A stretch of 51,580 bases of DNA, from assembly GCF_000308415.1 (NCBI RefSeq), contig NZ_BAFS01000023.1:1-51580 (forward strand). Reading direction: 5' to 3'. The notes under the pieces are model-generated. The model was not told the origin of the DNA. It did not search any database and saw only the letters and a program-made list of their open reading frames with translations. The DNA is from Nocardia asiatica NBRC 100129 (lineage in GTDB: Bacteria > Actinomycetota > Actinomycetes > Mycobacteriales > Mycobacteriaceae). Shown here piece after piece: positions 1 through 8,579 of this stretch (its first letter is position 1; each line of letters starts with the position of its first letter). The translations under genes and the position numbers were made by a program.

Positions 1-270
1 CGGGTTCGTTGGGTTTCGGTGTGGTGGGTTCGGGTTCGTTGGGCTTGGGTGTGGTGGGTTCGGGTTCGTTGGGTTTCGGTGTGGTGGGTTCGGGTTCGTT
101 GGGTTTCGGTGTGGTGGGTTCGGGTTCGTTGGGTTTCGGTGTGGTGGGTTCGGGTTCGTTGGGTTTCGGTGTGGTGGGTTCGGGTTCGTTGGGTTTCGGT
201 GTGGTGGGTTCGGGTTCGTTGGGCTTGGGTGTGGTGGGTTCGGGTTCGTTGGGTTTCGGTGTGGGGCGTT
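1..270. repeat. 30-bp tandem repeat, nine copies, coding on the minus strand
   Basis: Nine head-to-tail 30-bp units fill positions 1-270 and continue past the left edge. Units 2 and 8 differ at two bases, and the ninth diverges at its end. The period is a multiple of three. On the minus strand each unit encodes ten residues, EPTTPKPNEP, in the reading frame of the toxin gene that starts at 1486. From 271 to about 365 it passes into an imperfect ~21-bp repeat encoding heptads such as TPVRPPE. Confidence 0.95.
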
Positions 271-1486
271 CGGGTGTGTCCGGTGGGCGGACGGGTGTTT
301 CGGGTGGCCGCGTGGGTGTTTCGGGTGGGCGGACGGGTGTGTCCGGTGGGCGGACGTGTGTGTCGGGCGGTGGCGGGTTCCCGCCCGGGGGCGCGGTCGG
401 TGCGGGCGGGTTCTCGTCGCTAGCCGCCCTGGGTGCGGGATCGTTGCCACCGGAAGGCGGGGGCGACGGATCTGGGGTCGGTTGGGACCCGGACCGGTTC
501 GCGGGCTCGGGGCGGGTAGTTACGGGACGGGGCGGCAACGGCTGGGCGAAGATGGTGGCGGAACCGACGAAGCCGCCGACGAATCCCGTGATCAACGCGG
601 TTTGCAGCTCCTGGCCGTTCGGGATGTGCCCGGTCAGCGGTATCTGCGCTACCACGCCGCCGACCGTGCCGGCGACGCCACCCACCCCGCCGATCAGCAC
701 ACCGCTGGTGATGTGGGCGCCGTACCGCACCAGATTCGACTGAGATCTCTCGGTGGCCTTGCCGATCACCCGGTTGATGCCGGGAGCGAAGCGGGAGGCG
801 AAACGTGCTCCCAGGGCTCCGCCCGCACCACCGATGATGGCGGCATCTCGGACATCGTCCCACTCGATCTTGTCGCGGTGATGCAGCACTTCCTTCTGCC
901 ACCATTGAGCGCCGCCGTGCACGAGTGCGCCGGTGCCCGCGCCGATCGCGGCGCCGATCGCGGTTGCCTTGGCCAGCGGGATACCCGCGCGCTGTACCGC
1001 GCATTGGGCTCCGACCCCTTTGATGCTGAGCAGCCGTTGCCGTCCTGCGGCTGCCCAGCTCGCCTCCGCCGCGGCCCGGTCCTGGGCGGCCTTGATGACG
1101 CCGGGCGCCATCAGGGCGGCATCCAGTGCCAGTTGTGCCAGCAGGGCGAATCCGGTGCCGATGACCAGCAATTTGTTGAACTCGATGTCGTTGGCGCCCT
1201 TGTAGCACTGTTCGGCCATCGAGTCGGCGTATGCGGCTTGATTGCGGAGGTCGTCGCCGAGTTGCAGATTCCGGTCTGTCTTGGCATCGCTCGTCGTGCC
1301 GGCGATCGCTGCCCGCTCCGACGACGCGGCGACGTCGTGCCGCTCGGCGAGCGCCCTGCAATTCTCGGCCGTTTCCGACCATTGGTCGCCGAGACGGCGT
1401 GCGGCGTCCTCGTCGCCGACGGGAAAATGCCCTGCGACGCAGGTGACCAACCAGTCGGGGAATTCCTCCGGGATTTGCAGGGTCAT
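1..1486 (-). CDS. WXG100-like polymorphic toxin, N-terminal part (3' end outside window)
   Basis: The ATG at 1486 overlaps the previous gene by 4 nt (ATGA), and 495 codons are visible before the left edge. Residues 1-50 (IPEEFPDWL, then HFPVGDEDAARRLGDQW) match the WXG100-like N-terminal domain of CpnT-type actinobacterial toxins exported by type VII secretion. Residues ~100-315 contain alanine/glycine-rich hydrophobic stretches (for example LLVIGTGFALLAQLALDA and ALITGFVGGFVGSA). From ~318 on the chain is proline-rich and ends in the decapeptide repeat. The catalytic toxin domain and the immunity gene would lie left of the window. Family assignment is by recognition of the N-terminus; the toxin activity cannot be told from what is visible. 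Confidence 0.82.
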   Translation of the reverse strand, partial: MTLQIPEEFPDWLVTCVAGHFPVGDEDAARRLGDQWSETAENCRALAERHDVAASSERAAIAGTTSDAKTDRNLQLGDDLRNQAAYADSMAEQCYKGANDIEFNKLLVIGTGFALLAQLALDAALMAPGVIKAAQDRAAAEASWAAAGRQRLLSIKGVGAQCAVQRAGIPLAKATAIGAAIGAGTGALVHGGAQWWQKEVLHHRDKIEWDDVRDAAIIGGAGGALGARFASRFAPGINRVIGKATERSQSNLVRYGAHITSGVLIGGVGGVAGTVGGVVAQIPLTGHIPNGQELQTALITGFVGGFVGSATIFAQPLPPRPVTTRPEPANRSGSQPTPDPSPPPSGGNDPAPRAASDENPPAPTAPPGGNPPPPDTHVRPPDTPVRPPETPTRPPETPVRPPDTPERPTPKPNEPEPTTPKPNEPEPTTPKPNEPEPTTPKPNEPEPTTPKPNEPEPTTPKPNEPEPTTPKPNEPEPTTPKPNEPEPTTPKPNEP

Positions 1487-1761
1487 GGTGCGGCTTCCGG
1501 TGACAGGACCGGTTCCGCCGGGACGTCCGCAGCGCCGGAGTCACCGGCGACCGACTCCGCGACGAATGCGCGCCGCGCCGCCTCGATCATGTCGTGCGTG
1601 ACGTCCGGATGCGCGAGCGCGATGGTGATCAAGGCCGCGTCCGTGTCCGGGCCCAATCCCACGTGCATCCGCAAGGGCCTGCCCGCGACCGCTGCCGCCA
1701 GCTCGGTCTCGAACGTAGTGTGCTGCCGGTCGTCGGCGGTCCGGCCACCGCCTGAGTTCAC
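1483..1761 (-). CDS. Small protein of unknown function, ESX effector operon
   Basis: This encodes 92 residues from a GTG at 1761. The start overlaps the stop of the upstream gene (GTGA) and its own stop overlaps the next start (ATGA). This double translational coupling is the main reason for choosing this start over a longer frame. The core (TTFETELAAAVAGRPL, then LGPDTDAALITIALAHPDV) looks alpha-helical and soluble, with no signal peptide or membrane segment. I do not recognise the family. The position between two WXG-type proteins suggests an accessory or chaperone role in secretion of the neighbouring effectors, which is inference only. Confidence 0.72.
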   Translation of the reverse strand: MNSGGGRTADDRQHTTFETELAAAVAGRPLRMHVGLGPDTDAALITIALAHPDVTHDMIEAARRAFVAESVAGDSGAADVPAEPVLSPEAAP

Positions 1762-3473
1762 GGCAGCGCCGTCCAGGTCTTCCTCGCGGTCTCGACCAGC
1801 AATCGGTGCAAGACCTTCGCGGGTGGCCCTGCTTCGGGACCGTTGAGTTGGACCTCGGTGAACGCGTCGGCCAATGCCATGCCCGGATCGAAACGGCCGT
1901 TGTGGAACGCGTAACCGCTCAGCTGAGCTCGCCATTGCTCGTAATCCGAGGTGGACGAGGCCGCCGGCAGTTCGCGGGTACCTGTGCCGCGGGTTCTGGT
2001 GAACTCGGCGATCAGCGTGTCGTGGGCCGACTCCCTCGCGCGGAACCCACCGGCGACATCCAGCGCGTGCCCGAGTTCACGTACCATTGTCGAATAGACC
2101 GGACGCCGGTCCGAGCTGCGTGCGAGGTTTCCCGATTCGGTTGCCGTGCGGACAAACTCGGCGAAGGCGCCCGGATTGCGAGCGAGCACTGTGTCGAGCA
2201 CGATCCGGCGCGTGTAGGGCTCAGGACCCGCTCTTCCCGCGACCCAGTCCCACTCCAGGCGGGTGGCCGCGTCGCGGGACTCCATGATCGCGATCTGGCG
2301 CAAGTCGAGGTAGGGGTATTGCGTGAGGACGTCGTCGATCGCCGCCGCCAGTTCGCGGATCGCGTAACCGTCGACGCCGGGATCGTCGAAGCCGACGAGT
2401 TGCAGGTCATGGCGCTGGGCCAGTTCTCGCGCGATCCGAACTGGGTCGTCAGCGGCCATGCCATCGACCGCCCAGGGGTGACGCGCGCCGGATTTGGACT
2501 CGGCGCCGAATGCTTTCCCGGCCACCTTGGCCGCGGGCCGGGCAGCCTGCTGATCGGGGAATTGGGGCGAAGGCATGCGCGGAGAGACGTTCGGTGTGGG
2601 CGCCGCTACTCGCGGTGGAGTGCTGGGAGGCGCCGATATCTGTGGGCTCGCGGCCTTCGGCGCGGGCGTGTTCGACGAAGGCGCGGTCCCAGAGGAACCC
2701 CTCGACCATGGAGTGCTTGCCTTCTTGCGGTTCGTCGCCGGATCTCCGGTGGCGTCCGCTCGCGCAGGAGTGGCCGCCGGACCGGTAGAGCGCGTGTTCA
2801 CCGGTGCTGTGGCCGGCGGTGGGAACCGGGAATCGTCGCTGTTGCCGCGCTCGGGCGGGAAGGCGCCGAATGGATCGCCCAGTCCGGGACTGCTGTTGGG
2901 GAGTTGGTTGGCTGGGGCGTTCGGTTGACTCGGTTGGGCTGATCGAGCGGGAGATGAGAGCGGTGCGGAATCGCTCGGAATATCGGTCCCATTCGACGGG
3001 GAGGACGCGCGCCGGCTATCGGAGCTGGGTGCGGCGTCCGGCCCGGCCGTCGGCGGTGCGGACTCGGGCGTGGCGCTCATGGTGATCGGACTCTGCGAAC
3101 TGGGCGGGATCGCATGAAGCGGCATGGTGAGATCCGGGTTCGGGCTTTCTTGCGCCGACGGGTCGGCGGCCTTGATCCGGCGAACACCGTCGAGATCCTG
3201 CTGATCGAAGTCGTCGACCAAGCCTGCGACGATCTTGCCCTCTTCGCGCAGGCTCTCCACCGTCTTGGTCAGACTCGCGACGCCTTTCTCCGCGTCCGGA
3301 AGATAGGTGCGCTCGAATGCTTTGCCCGCGGGATCGTCTCCCCAGCAGTCGCCTTCCCGCTCGATCGCGGCCTTCAGCTCGTTCAGTACGCGTTGAGCAT
3401 CCGCACCGATGTCCTCGAATTCCGGAACCAGTGCCCGAAGCCGTTCCTGATCGACCCGCAACGACTGCGCCAC
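1758..3473 (-). CDS. WXG-like secreted protein with degenerate zincin-like C-terminal domain
   Basis: This 571-residue protein starts at the GTG at 3473, 5-6 nt after an AGGAGG box; the longer frame upstream is arginine/glycine-rich shadow sequence. Residues 1-100 form a helical WXG100-like region with the turn GDCWGDDPAG (W44). Residues ~105-330 are low-complexity Pro/Ser/Thr/Ala. The C-terminal ~220 residues are folded-looking and resemble zincin-type toxin domains, with VRELGHALD at ~464 and SGYAFHNGRFDPG plus ALADAF further on. The usual HExxH would be RELGH here, so the first metal-binding His is Arg; the domain may be inactive or not a zincin at all. It overlaps the downstream 92-aa gene by 4 nt. 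A type VII effector or scaffold role is inferred. Confidence 0.78.
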   Translation of the reverse strand: MAQSLRVDQERLRALVPEFEDIGADAQRVLNELKAAIEREGDCWGDDPAGKAFERTYLPDAEKGVASLTKTVESLREEGKIVAGLVDDFDQQDLDGVRRIKAADPSAQESPNPDLTMPLHAIPPSSQSPITMSATPESAPPTAGPDAAPSSDSRRASSPSNGTDIPSDSAPLSSPARSAQPSQPNAPANQLPNSSPGLGDPFGAFPPERGNSDDSRFPPPATAPVNTRSTGPAATPARADATGDPATNRKKASTPWSRGSSGTAPSSNTPAPKAASPQISAPPSTPPRVAAPTPNVSPRMPSPQFPDQQAARPAAKVAGKAFGAESKSGARHPWAVDGMAADDPVRIARELAQRHDLQLVGFDDPGVDGYAIRELAAAIDDVLTQYPYLDLRQIAIMESRDAATRLEWDWVAGRAGPEPYTRRIVLDTVLARNPGAFAEFVRTATESGNLARSSDRRPVYSTMVRELGHALDVAGGFRARESAHDTLIAEFTRTRGTGTRELPAASSTSDYEQWRAQLSGYAFHNGRFDPGMALADAFTEVQLNGPEAGPPAKVLHRLLVETARKTWTALP

Positions 3474-3559
3474 ACACGCCTCCTCACGCCTGCCTGCGGC
3501 GAATTCTCGCTCGTCCGACGCCTGCTCCCGGGTGGGCAACGCGTTCGTCGGCCCGCTGT

Positions 3560-3973
3560 CTAGTTGTCGATGGATTCCGGCGTCGCACGCCAGCTCGGTG
3601 CCCCGGACACCATGTCGGGTAGGTCGGGCATGGCGTCGGCTGCGTCCTTGATCGCGGCGATCAGCGCGTCGCGCTCCGACTGCGCCTGCCGCGCCGCCGC
3701 CTGCGCCGCTTCGGTGATCGATAGGCCCAGGCGTTCCGCAGTCCCCCGGGTCGCGGCCGCCGCCAAACGCACCTCCGTGACCACCCCCGCGCTGTCCACC
3801 GTCACTTCCGCCAGCTCGTCCGCCGAGGAGGCTCGCACCCGCAAGGTCTCCAGGTTTTCCCGCACTTCGGTGAGCTGAGCCTGTTGCCGCTCGTAGATGT
3901 CCAGGATGTAGTGGACTTGGCTGCGCAGTCCGCTGTTGGCCGACCGCAGGCCGTCCCGTTCCCATCGATCCAC
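3560..3973 (-). CDS. YbaB/EbfC-like protein of an ESX effector locus
   Basis: I chose the GTG at 3973 (VDRWERDGLRSANSGLR), which follows AGGGAG by 6 nt; an ATG at 4000 is in frame but has weaker ribosome-binding context. The protein has 137 residues: an N-terminal coiled helix (~10-45, QAQLTEVRENLETLRV), a central strand region (ELAEVTVDSAGVVTEVRL) and a C-terminal helix (ERLGLSITEAAQAAARQAQSERDAL would be ~75-100). This is the YbaB/EbfC fold as found in many actinobacterial type VII effector clusters. The gene lies 86 bp before the WXG-like gene and probably leads the operon. DNA binding is a family expectation, not shown here. Confidence 0.75.
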   Translation of the reverse strand: MDRWERDGLRSANSGLRSQVHYILDIYERQQAQLTEVRENLETLRVRASSADELAEVTVDSAGVVTEVRLAAAATRGTAERLGLSITEAAQAAARQAQSERDALIAAIKDAADAMPDLPDMVSGAPSWRATPESIDN

Positions 3974-4158
3974 GGGCGGCTCCCTGGTGTGTGTTCTCAT
4001 CGGTCGGCGCACACGCCGCCGAAGCGCGGGAATCCGCTCGCTGGTCGACGGACGCGTCGCGTCAGCTAATTATCGGAACAGTGGAGCTCTGCTGGACAGG
4101 AGGATTCCCCGTGTTGGGAATGCGGGGCGTGGTCGCTGGAAAGCGGCGGTGCTTTCGT

Positions 4159-4911
4159 TCAGCTGAACGGTGATCGGGGACGTTCCTGGAGGTCGCCGTC
4201 CACGTAGATGTCGACCTTCTCGTTGTAGAAGCACACCAGCCCGGCGACCTTCTGGCTCTCCGGAAGCGGAGTGCGGTAGCCCCATACGTAGTCGGGGTAC
4301 TCCTTGCCTGCTACGCGGACGGTCCAATAGTCGGCGGTGCCTTTGTACGGGCAGCTGGTGTGCGTGGCCGACGGATGCAGCAAGTCCATGCGGACATCGG
4401 TCATCGGGAGGTAGTACCGCGCGGGCAGACCCGTTTCGAAGAGGATGCGCGGCGCTCGCGAGTCGGCGACGGTGACGCCGTCGATCTCCACCCGCACATG
4501 CCGTGAACTGGCCAGGATGTCGACGCGCGAGTACGGGTCACGGGGATGGACGTAGATCGGTTCGTCTTCCTCGAACCACTCGTCCATCGCGTTCCACTCC
4601 AGCCGCACCAGATCGCGCAATGCGGTCAGCGGCGAGTCGTGGTATCGCAGCGCCGCCCCGCCCGCCGTGGTGCCGTCGACCATGACGTCGTAGACGGTCG
4701 CGTCGCCGCGGCTGGTGGAGTGCTGGGTATGCCCGTTCGGCTCGAGCTTCGCGCGCACATCCGCGACCGGCAGATAGTAGGACGGGTAGTGCGGGTTCTC
4801 CCAGACGAGCACCGGCCGCGCGCTGTCGGCCACCAGGTGTCCGCCCAGGTAGACGCGTACCCGCTTCTGGCTGGTCTCGACGCTGACGCGGCCCCGCTTC
4901 GCTTCGGTCAT
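4159..4911 (-). CDS. Protein with two DUF427 domains
   Basis: This encodes 250 residues from the ATG at 4911 (MTEAKRGRVSV). Two DUF427 modules follow each other. The first spans ~1-110, with RVRVYLGGHLVADS and YYLPVADVR. The second spans ~130-240, with HVRVEIDGVTVADS, YYLPMTDVRMD and the end motif CPYKGTADYW. DUF427 proteins are small soluble beta-rich proteins of unknown biochemistry. The same frame is open through the frameshifted MFS gene upstream, so a naive call would make a false 694-aa fusion; the in-frame ATG and the domain start argue for separate translation. It may be co-transcribed with the MFS remnant. Confidence 0.9.
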   Translation of the reverse strand: MTEAKRGRVSVETSQKRVRVYLGGHLVADSARPVLVWENPHYPSYYLPVADVRAKLEPNGHTQHSTSRGDATVYDVMVDGTTAGGAALRYHDSPLTALRDLVRLEWNAMDEWFEEDEPIYVHPRDPYSRVDILASSRHVRVEIDGVTVADSRAPRILFETGLPARYYLPMTDVRMDLLHPSATHTSCPYKGTADYWTVRVAGKEYPDYVWGYRTPLPESQKVAGLVCFYNEKVDIYVDGDLQERPRSPFS

Positions 4912-4996
4912 ATCTGTCGACCGTACTCCTCGCACCGGCGCGCGCACGGGCGGAATCGGCGCAGGCGGCCACGCTCGCGGCTGCGTGTGGTGCGGC

Positions 4997-6243
4997 TCAG
5001 TCGTCGCCGAGCGTGACGGCCTGGGCTTCCTCGACGCTGTGCGGTGCGGGATCGTGCTGGTCGAGGTGGACGAGGGCGGTGCGCCCCGCCAGCAGGACGG
5101 CGACCGCGGCGGCGGTGCACGCCGCGCCGACCCAGAACGGCAGCGAGATGCTGTGTTACCGAGTTTGCCCGCGAGGTAGGGCGCGGCGGCGCCGCCCGCG
5201 AAACGGACGAAGCTGTACGCCGCCGACGCGGTGGATCGCTCCACCGGCGCCGAGGCCATTACGGCCTCGGTGATCAGCGTGTTGTTCACGCCGAGGAACA
5301 GGCCCGCCAGCACGGTGCCGATGATCAGCACCGGCTTGTGCCCGGCGAACGCGGCCATCGCCGCCAGATCCGCCGCGAACAGCCCCAGTGCGAGCCCCAT
5401 CATCGGCAGTGAACCGAATCGGCGCTGCAACGGGGGAGCCAGGAACACCGACGCGACGGCCAGCAGCACGCCCCAGCCGCAGAAGATGAAGCCGATCGCG
5501 TAGGTGCCCAGGTCCAGCGGGAACGGTGTGTAGGCGAGCAGGGTGAAGAAGCCGAAGTTGTACAGCAGGGCGGTGCTGCTCACGATCAGCAGTCCGCGGT
5601 GGCGCAACGCGCGGAAGGGCGCGGCGATCGAAGTGCGGTGCGTCGGCTTCGGGCCTTCCGGCAGCAGGACGACGATGCTGACCAGCGCGACGGCCATCAG
5701 CACCGAGACGCCGAAGAACGGCCCGCGCCAGCTGATTCCGCCCAGCAGGCCGCCGAGCAGCGGACCGGTCGCGATGCCGATGCCCAGCGCCGCCTCGTAA
5801 AGGATGATCGCGCGAGCCACCCCGCCGCTGGCCGCGCCCACGATGGTGGCCAGCGCCGTGGCGATGAACAGGGCGTTGCCCAGACCCCAGCCCGCGCGGA
5901 AGCCGACGATCTGCCCCACCGTGCCGGACATACCCGCCAGCGCCGCGAACACGATGATGATCGCCAAGCCGGCCACCAGTGTCTTCTTGGCGCCGAACCG
6001 GCTGGACACCACGCCGGTGATCAGCATGGCCACGCCCGTCACCAGCATGTAGCTGGTGAACAGCAGCGACACCTGGGAAGGCGAAGCGTGCAGCTGTTCG
6101 CCGATCGGTTTGAGGATGGGATCGACCAAGCCGATGCCCATGAACGCGATCACGCTCGCGAACGCGACCGCCCAGACGGCCTTCGGTTGCTTGCTGTCGT
6201 CGGCGGCCGGTGCGGCGGCGCGGGTGGGAGCCGAAGTGCTCAT
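4997..6243 (-). pseudogene. MFS transporter disrupted by a 2-bp frameshift near its C-terminus
   Basis: The ATG at 6243 follows GAGGGG. The frame encodes a typical 12-helix major-facilitator efflux protein (opening AVAFASVIAFMGIGLVDPI; motif-A-like SRFGAKKT) for about 363 residues up to AGKLGN. The frame then turns into arginine-rich nonsense (TASRCRSG). A frame two bases away continues sensibly from ~5149 (ISLPFWVGAACTAAAVAVLL, the last helix) to a stop at 4997-4999. The mismatch is explained by a duplicated AC on the minus strand at ~5152-5156. The last helix and tail (~50 residues) are lost, and the altered frame runs into the DUF427 gene. A sequencing error is possible, but the facing regulator is decayed too. 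Confidence 0.85.
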
Positions 6244-6418
6244 CGATGTCCCCTCGATATCGGATCGGGCTGTGGTGTAGCCGTTTTCAGGGCCTCCAGC
6301 AGGTCGTGTAATTCGGCGTCCAGCCGAGTCGGGCGTTCGGTGTCGAAGCCGGGGAGATGTCCGCCGAGCACGCGGCGGCGGATGCCAGAATATTATTACA
6401 TAGGCTAACTATCTACCT

Positions 6419-6953
6419 GTGCTGAAGTCGGCCTCACGATTCGGCCCGGTGGTCCGGCGAGCGGTGTGGTCCGGGGGCCATCGCACCGTTGTGCAGGGGA
6501 AGCTATGCCGTTTCCTCATTTCCCCCACCCACGCCGACCTCAACGAGGCAGCCGCCGAGCAGCGCTTCGCCGAGATCGAGCAGTTCGCCCGCACCGAATG
6601 CCTGCGAGCCGAACCCGGTGCGGGGCTGGCCCGCTATCTGCACCACGTCGGCGCGGTGCTGGCGGCCGATCGTGGACTCTCGGCGGCGATCGAGGCGGGC
6701 GCGGCAGTCGTCGGGCAGCGAACCGAGAGGCGCATCCCGCACCGGACTGGAGGCCGCGATCGGCGAACTCCTCGAGCGGGACCGCGCCGCGGGCACGTTG
6801 CGCGACGACTGCGCAGTGGCGGACGTCTACCTGATCGTGGGCGCGATGTCCGCGACCATCCGCGCTGGTAGCGGCGACTGGCGTCGACTCGTGGACATCG
6901 TGCTCGACGGCCTGCGCCCGCGGGACGGCGAGGCGGCCCGCGAACGAAGCTGA
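6419..6953 (+). pseudogene. Decayed TetR-family regulator
   Basis: Two frames must be joined to read a TetR ligand-binding domain. Frame one runs to ~6700 (THADLNEAAAEQRF, GLARYLHHVGAVLAADRGL). Frame two runs from ~6710 to the stop at 6953 (GLEAAIGELLERDR, VYLIVGAMSATIRAG, DIVLDGLRP). A 1-nt shift lies near 6705. The N-terminal helix-turn-helix is not recognisable; only a GKLCRF remnant resembling the end of a recognition helix (GTLYRHF) precedes the domain at ~6497. The gene faces the frameshifted MFS gene, the usual arrangement for a repressor-efflux pair. The AT-rich stretch at ~6388-6418 between them is the likely ancestral promoter/operator. Confidence 0.75.
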
Positions 6954-6963
6954 TCCGCCCCGG

Positions 6964-8361
6964 TCAGCCGGGGACGATGTTGGCGTTGCGGTGGAAGACG
7001 TTGCCCGGGTCGTAACGTGACTTGATCTCGGCCAACTTCGCGTACTTGGCGCCTCCGTAGGATTCGCGGACCCGGTCGTGCTCCGCGTCGGCCATGAAGT
7101 TCACGTAGCCGCCGCGGTTGGACGCCATGGGCAGCAGCGCTTCCCACGTCCTGCGCACCCACTCCCGGTCGAGGGCGAGTGTCTCGGCGTCGGGAGTGAT
7201 CGCGGTGATATTGCACCCGTAGTGCGGAGTGCGCGCGCCGCCGAAAGCGGTGTCGGACTCGCCGACAGTGCTGAACGCCCCGTTGAGCGGGAAGATCGGC
7301 ATGAACGACAGCGGAGCGGTCTTCTCGGCGGCGTTCGCGGAGAGCACCGCGATGATGTCGTTCGAGAAATCGTCCAGGTCGAGCGCCTTCTCGTACCCGT
7401 GGTTGCCCCACGGCGCCGCTGCATCGAGCATCCGCTGCAACTCGGTATACGGCATCGGGCTGAGGAATTCGAACAGCGGCGGCATCGCGTCCCGGATGGG
7501 CGCCACCGCGGCGGCGTGCTCCTCCGCGGTGCCGAAACCCACGACGATCAGGGCATGGCCCGCTCGGCCGTGGTATCGCTCCGGGACGAAAGGCGCGGGC
7601 GGCGCCGACATCGCCAGCGCTATCAGCGCTCCCGACCGGCGCGGCAGAGTGGGAATGAATTCGCGAATCAGCCGGAGTGCGGCGGTACCGTCCGGCATGT
7701 CCCAGAACAACAGGCCCAGATGTACTTCCGGCCCGACGCGATGCAGGCGATACTCGAATTCGGTGACGACGCCGAAGTTCCCGCCGCCCCCGCGTAGCGC
7801 CCAGAACAAATCCGCGTTCTCGGTCTCCGACGCCCGCACCACCTGACCGTCGGCGAGCACCACCTGCGCCGAGACGAGATTGTCGATGGCCAGCCCGGCC
7901 ATCCGGGTCAGCCAGCCCATGCCGCCGCCGAGGGTGAGGCCGCCGACGCCGGTGTCGCTGATCACCCCGCCGGTCACCGCCAGCCCGTGCGCCTGGGTCG
8001 CGGCGTCCAGGTCGGCCACCGTCGCGCCGCCGCCGACGCGGGCGCGCTCGGTCTCCGGTTCCACCGCGACGCCGTTCAGCGCGCCGAGGTTGATCATCAG
8101 GCCGCCCTCGCCGACCGCGGCACCGCTGTAGGAGTGGGCGCCGCCGCGAACGGATATCTCCAGCCCGCGGTCCTTGGCGAAGGCCAGCGCCGCGGCCACG
8201 TCACGGGGCGACAGGCACTGGGCGATCACCGCGGGGCGCCTATCGATGTCCGCGTTCCAGACCGCGCGGGCCTGGTCGTAACCGACGTCAGCGGGGCCGT
8301 AGACCGGCCCGTCCATGGTGGACCGCAATACCTCGAGATCGGAATTCACTGTTCGCGTCAT
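6964..8361 (-). CDS. FAD-linked oxidase, berberine-bridge-enzyme type
   Basis: This encodes 465 residues from the ATG at 8361, with GGGAGGATGCC just upstream; a longer upstream frame lacks such a site. Residues ~40-215 are the PCMH-type FAD domain with SVRGGAHSYSG, in which H76 is the expected 8-alpha-histidyl attachment, followed by GGLTLGGGMGWLTR. The cysteine used for bicovalent FAD in some relatives is absent there, so a monocovalent flavin is expected. The end (SYGGAKYAKLAEIKSRYDP) is the BBE C-terminal segment. No signal peptide is visible. The substrate is unknown. The gene is not obviously part of the sterol units; it ends 10 bp after the TetR remnant and no KstR-type site precedes it. 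Confidence 0.9.
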   Translation of the reverse strand: MTRTVNSDLEVLRSTMDGPVYGPADVGYDQARAVWNADIDRRPAVIAQCLSPRDVAAALAFAKDRGLEISVRGGAHSYSGAAVGEGGLMINLGALNGVAVEPETERARVGGGATVADLDAATQAHGLAVTGGVISDTGVGGLTLGGGMGWLTRMAGLAIDNLVSAQVVLADGQVVRASETENADLFWALRGGGGNFGVVTEFEYRLHRVGPEVHLGLLFWDMPDGTAALRLIREFIPTLPRRSGALIALAMSAPPAPFVPERYHGRAGHALIVVGFGTAEEHAAAVAPIRDAMPPLFEFLSPMPYTELQRMLDAAAPWGNHGYEKALDLDDFSNDIIAVLSANAAEKTAPLSFMPIFPLNGAFSTVGESDTAFGGARTPHYGCNITAITPDAETLALDREWVRRTWEALLPMASNRGGYVNFMADAEHDRVRESYGGAKYAKLAEIKSRYDPGNVFHRNANIVPG

Positions 8362-8579
8362 GGCATCCTCCCGGCTGGTAGGCCCCGACGACTTGTTGGG
8401 AGACGAGCCGGCATCTCGACTCGCTACGGCACCGATCCCGACCTGCGGTGCCACTCGAAAACGCACCCCCCGACCGTGCTGAGTGTGGCGCGTGTCACAT
8501 CATAGTTCATCGTGTCCGGCCCCGGCGGATTCCAGGACAGGGCGCACCGCCGATCCGAGCGGTGCGCCGCTGCCCCGGC

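Noticed and set aside
1..270. CRISPR array
   Set aside because: The 30-bp units are head to tail without spacers, in a coding frame, and no cas gene is present.
1..743. Plus-strand Gly/Ser/Val-rich frames resembling PE_PGRS or PPE-MPTR proteins
   Set aside because: They are mirror frames of the minus-strand toxin linker. The minus frame is continuous with a recognisable N-terminal domain, has a coupled start at 1486 and keeps the 30-bp period in frame.
420..1544. 374-residue minus-strand arginine-rich frame
   Set aside because: Composition is typical of a shifted frame in GC-rich DNA and the overlapping frame from 1486 encodes the WXG100-like protein.
4159..6243. One 694-residue MFS-DUF427 fusion gene
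   Set aside because: The stretch between the two parts is arginine-rich nonsense; a neighbouring frame restores the last MFS helix and stop, and the DUF427 part has its own ATG.
6385..6420. TetR operator in the AT-rich stretch between the MFS and TetR remnants
   Set aside because: Only weak dyad symmetry (AGG...CCT) is present and the regulator is decayed; no specific site can be supported.
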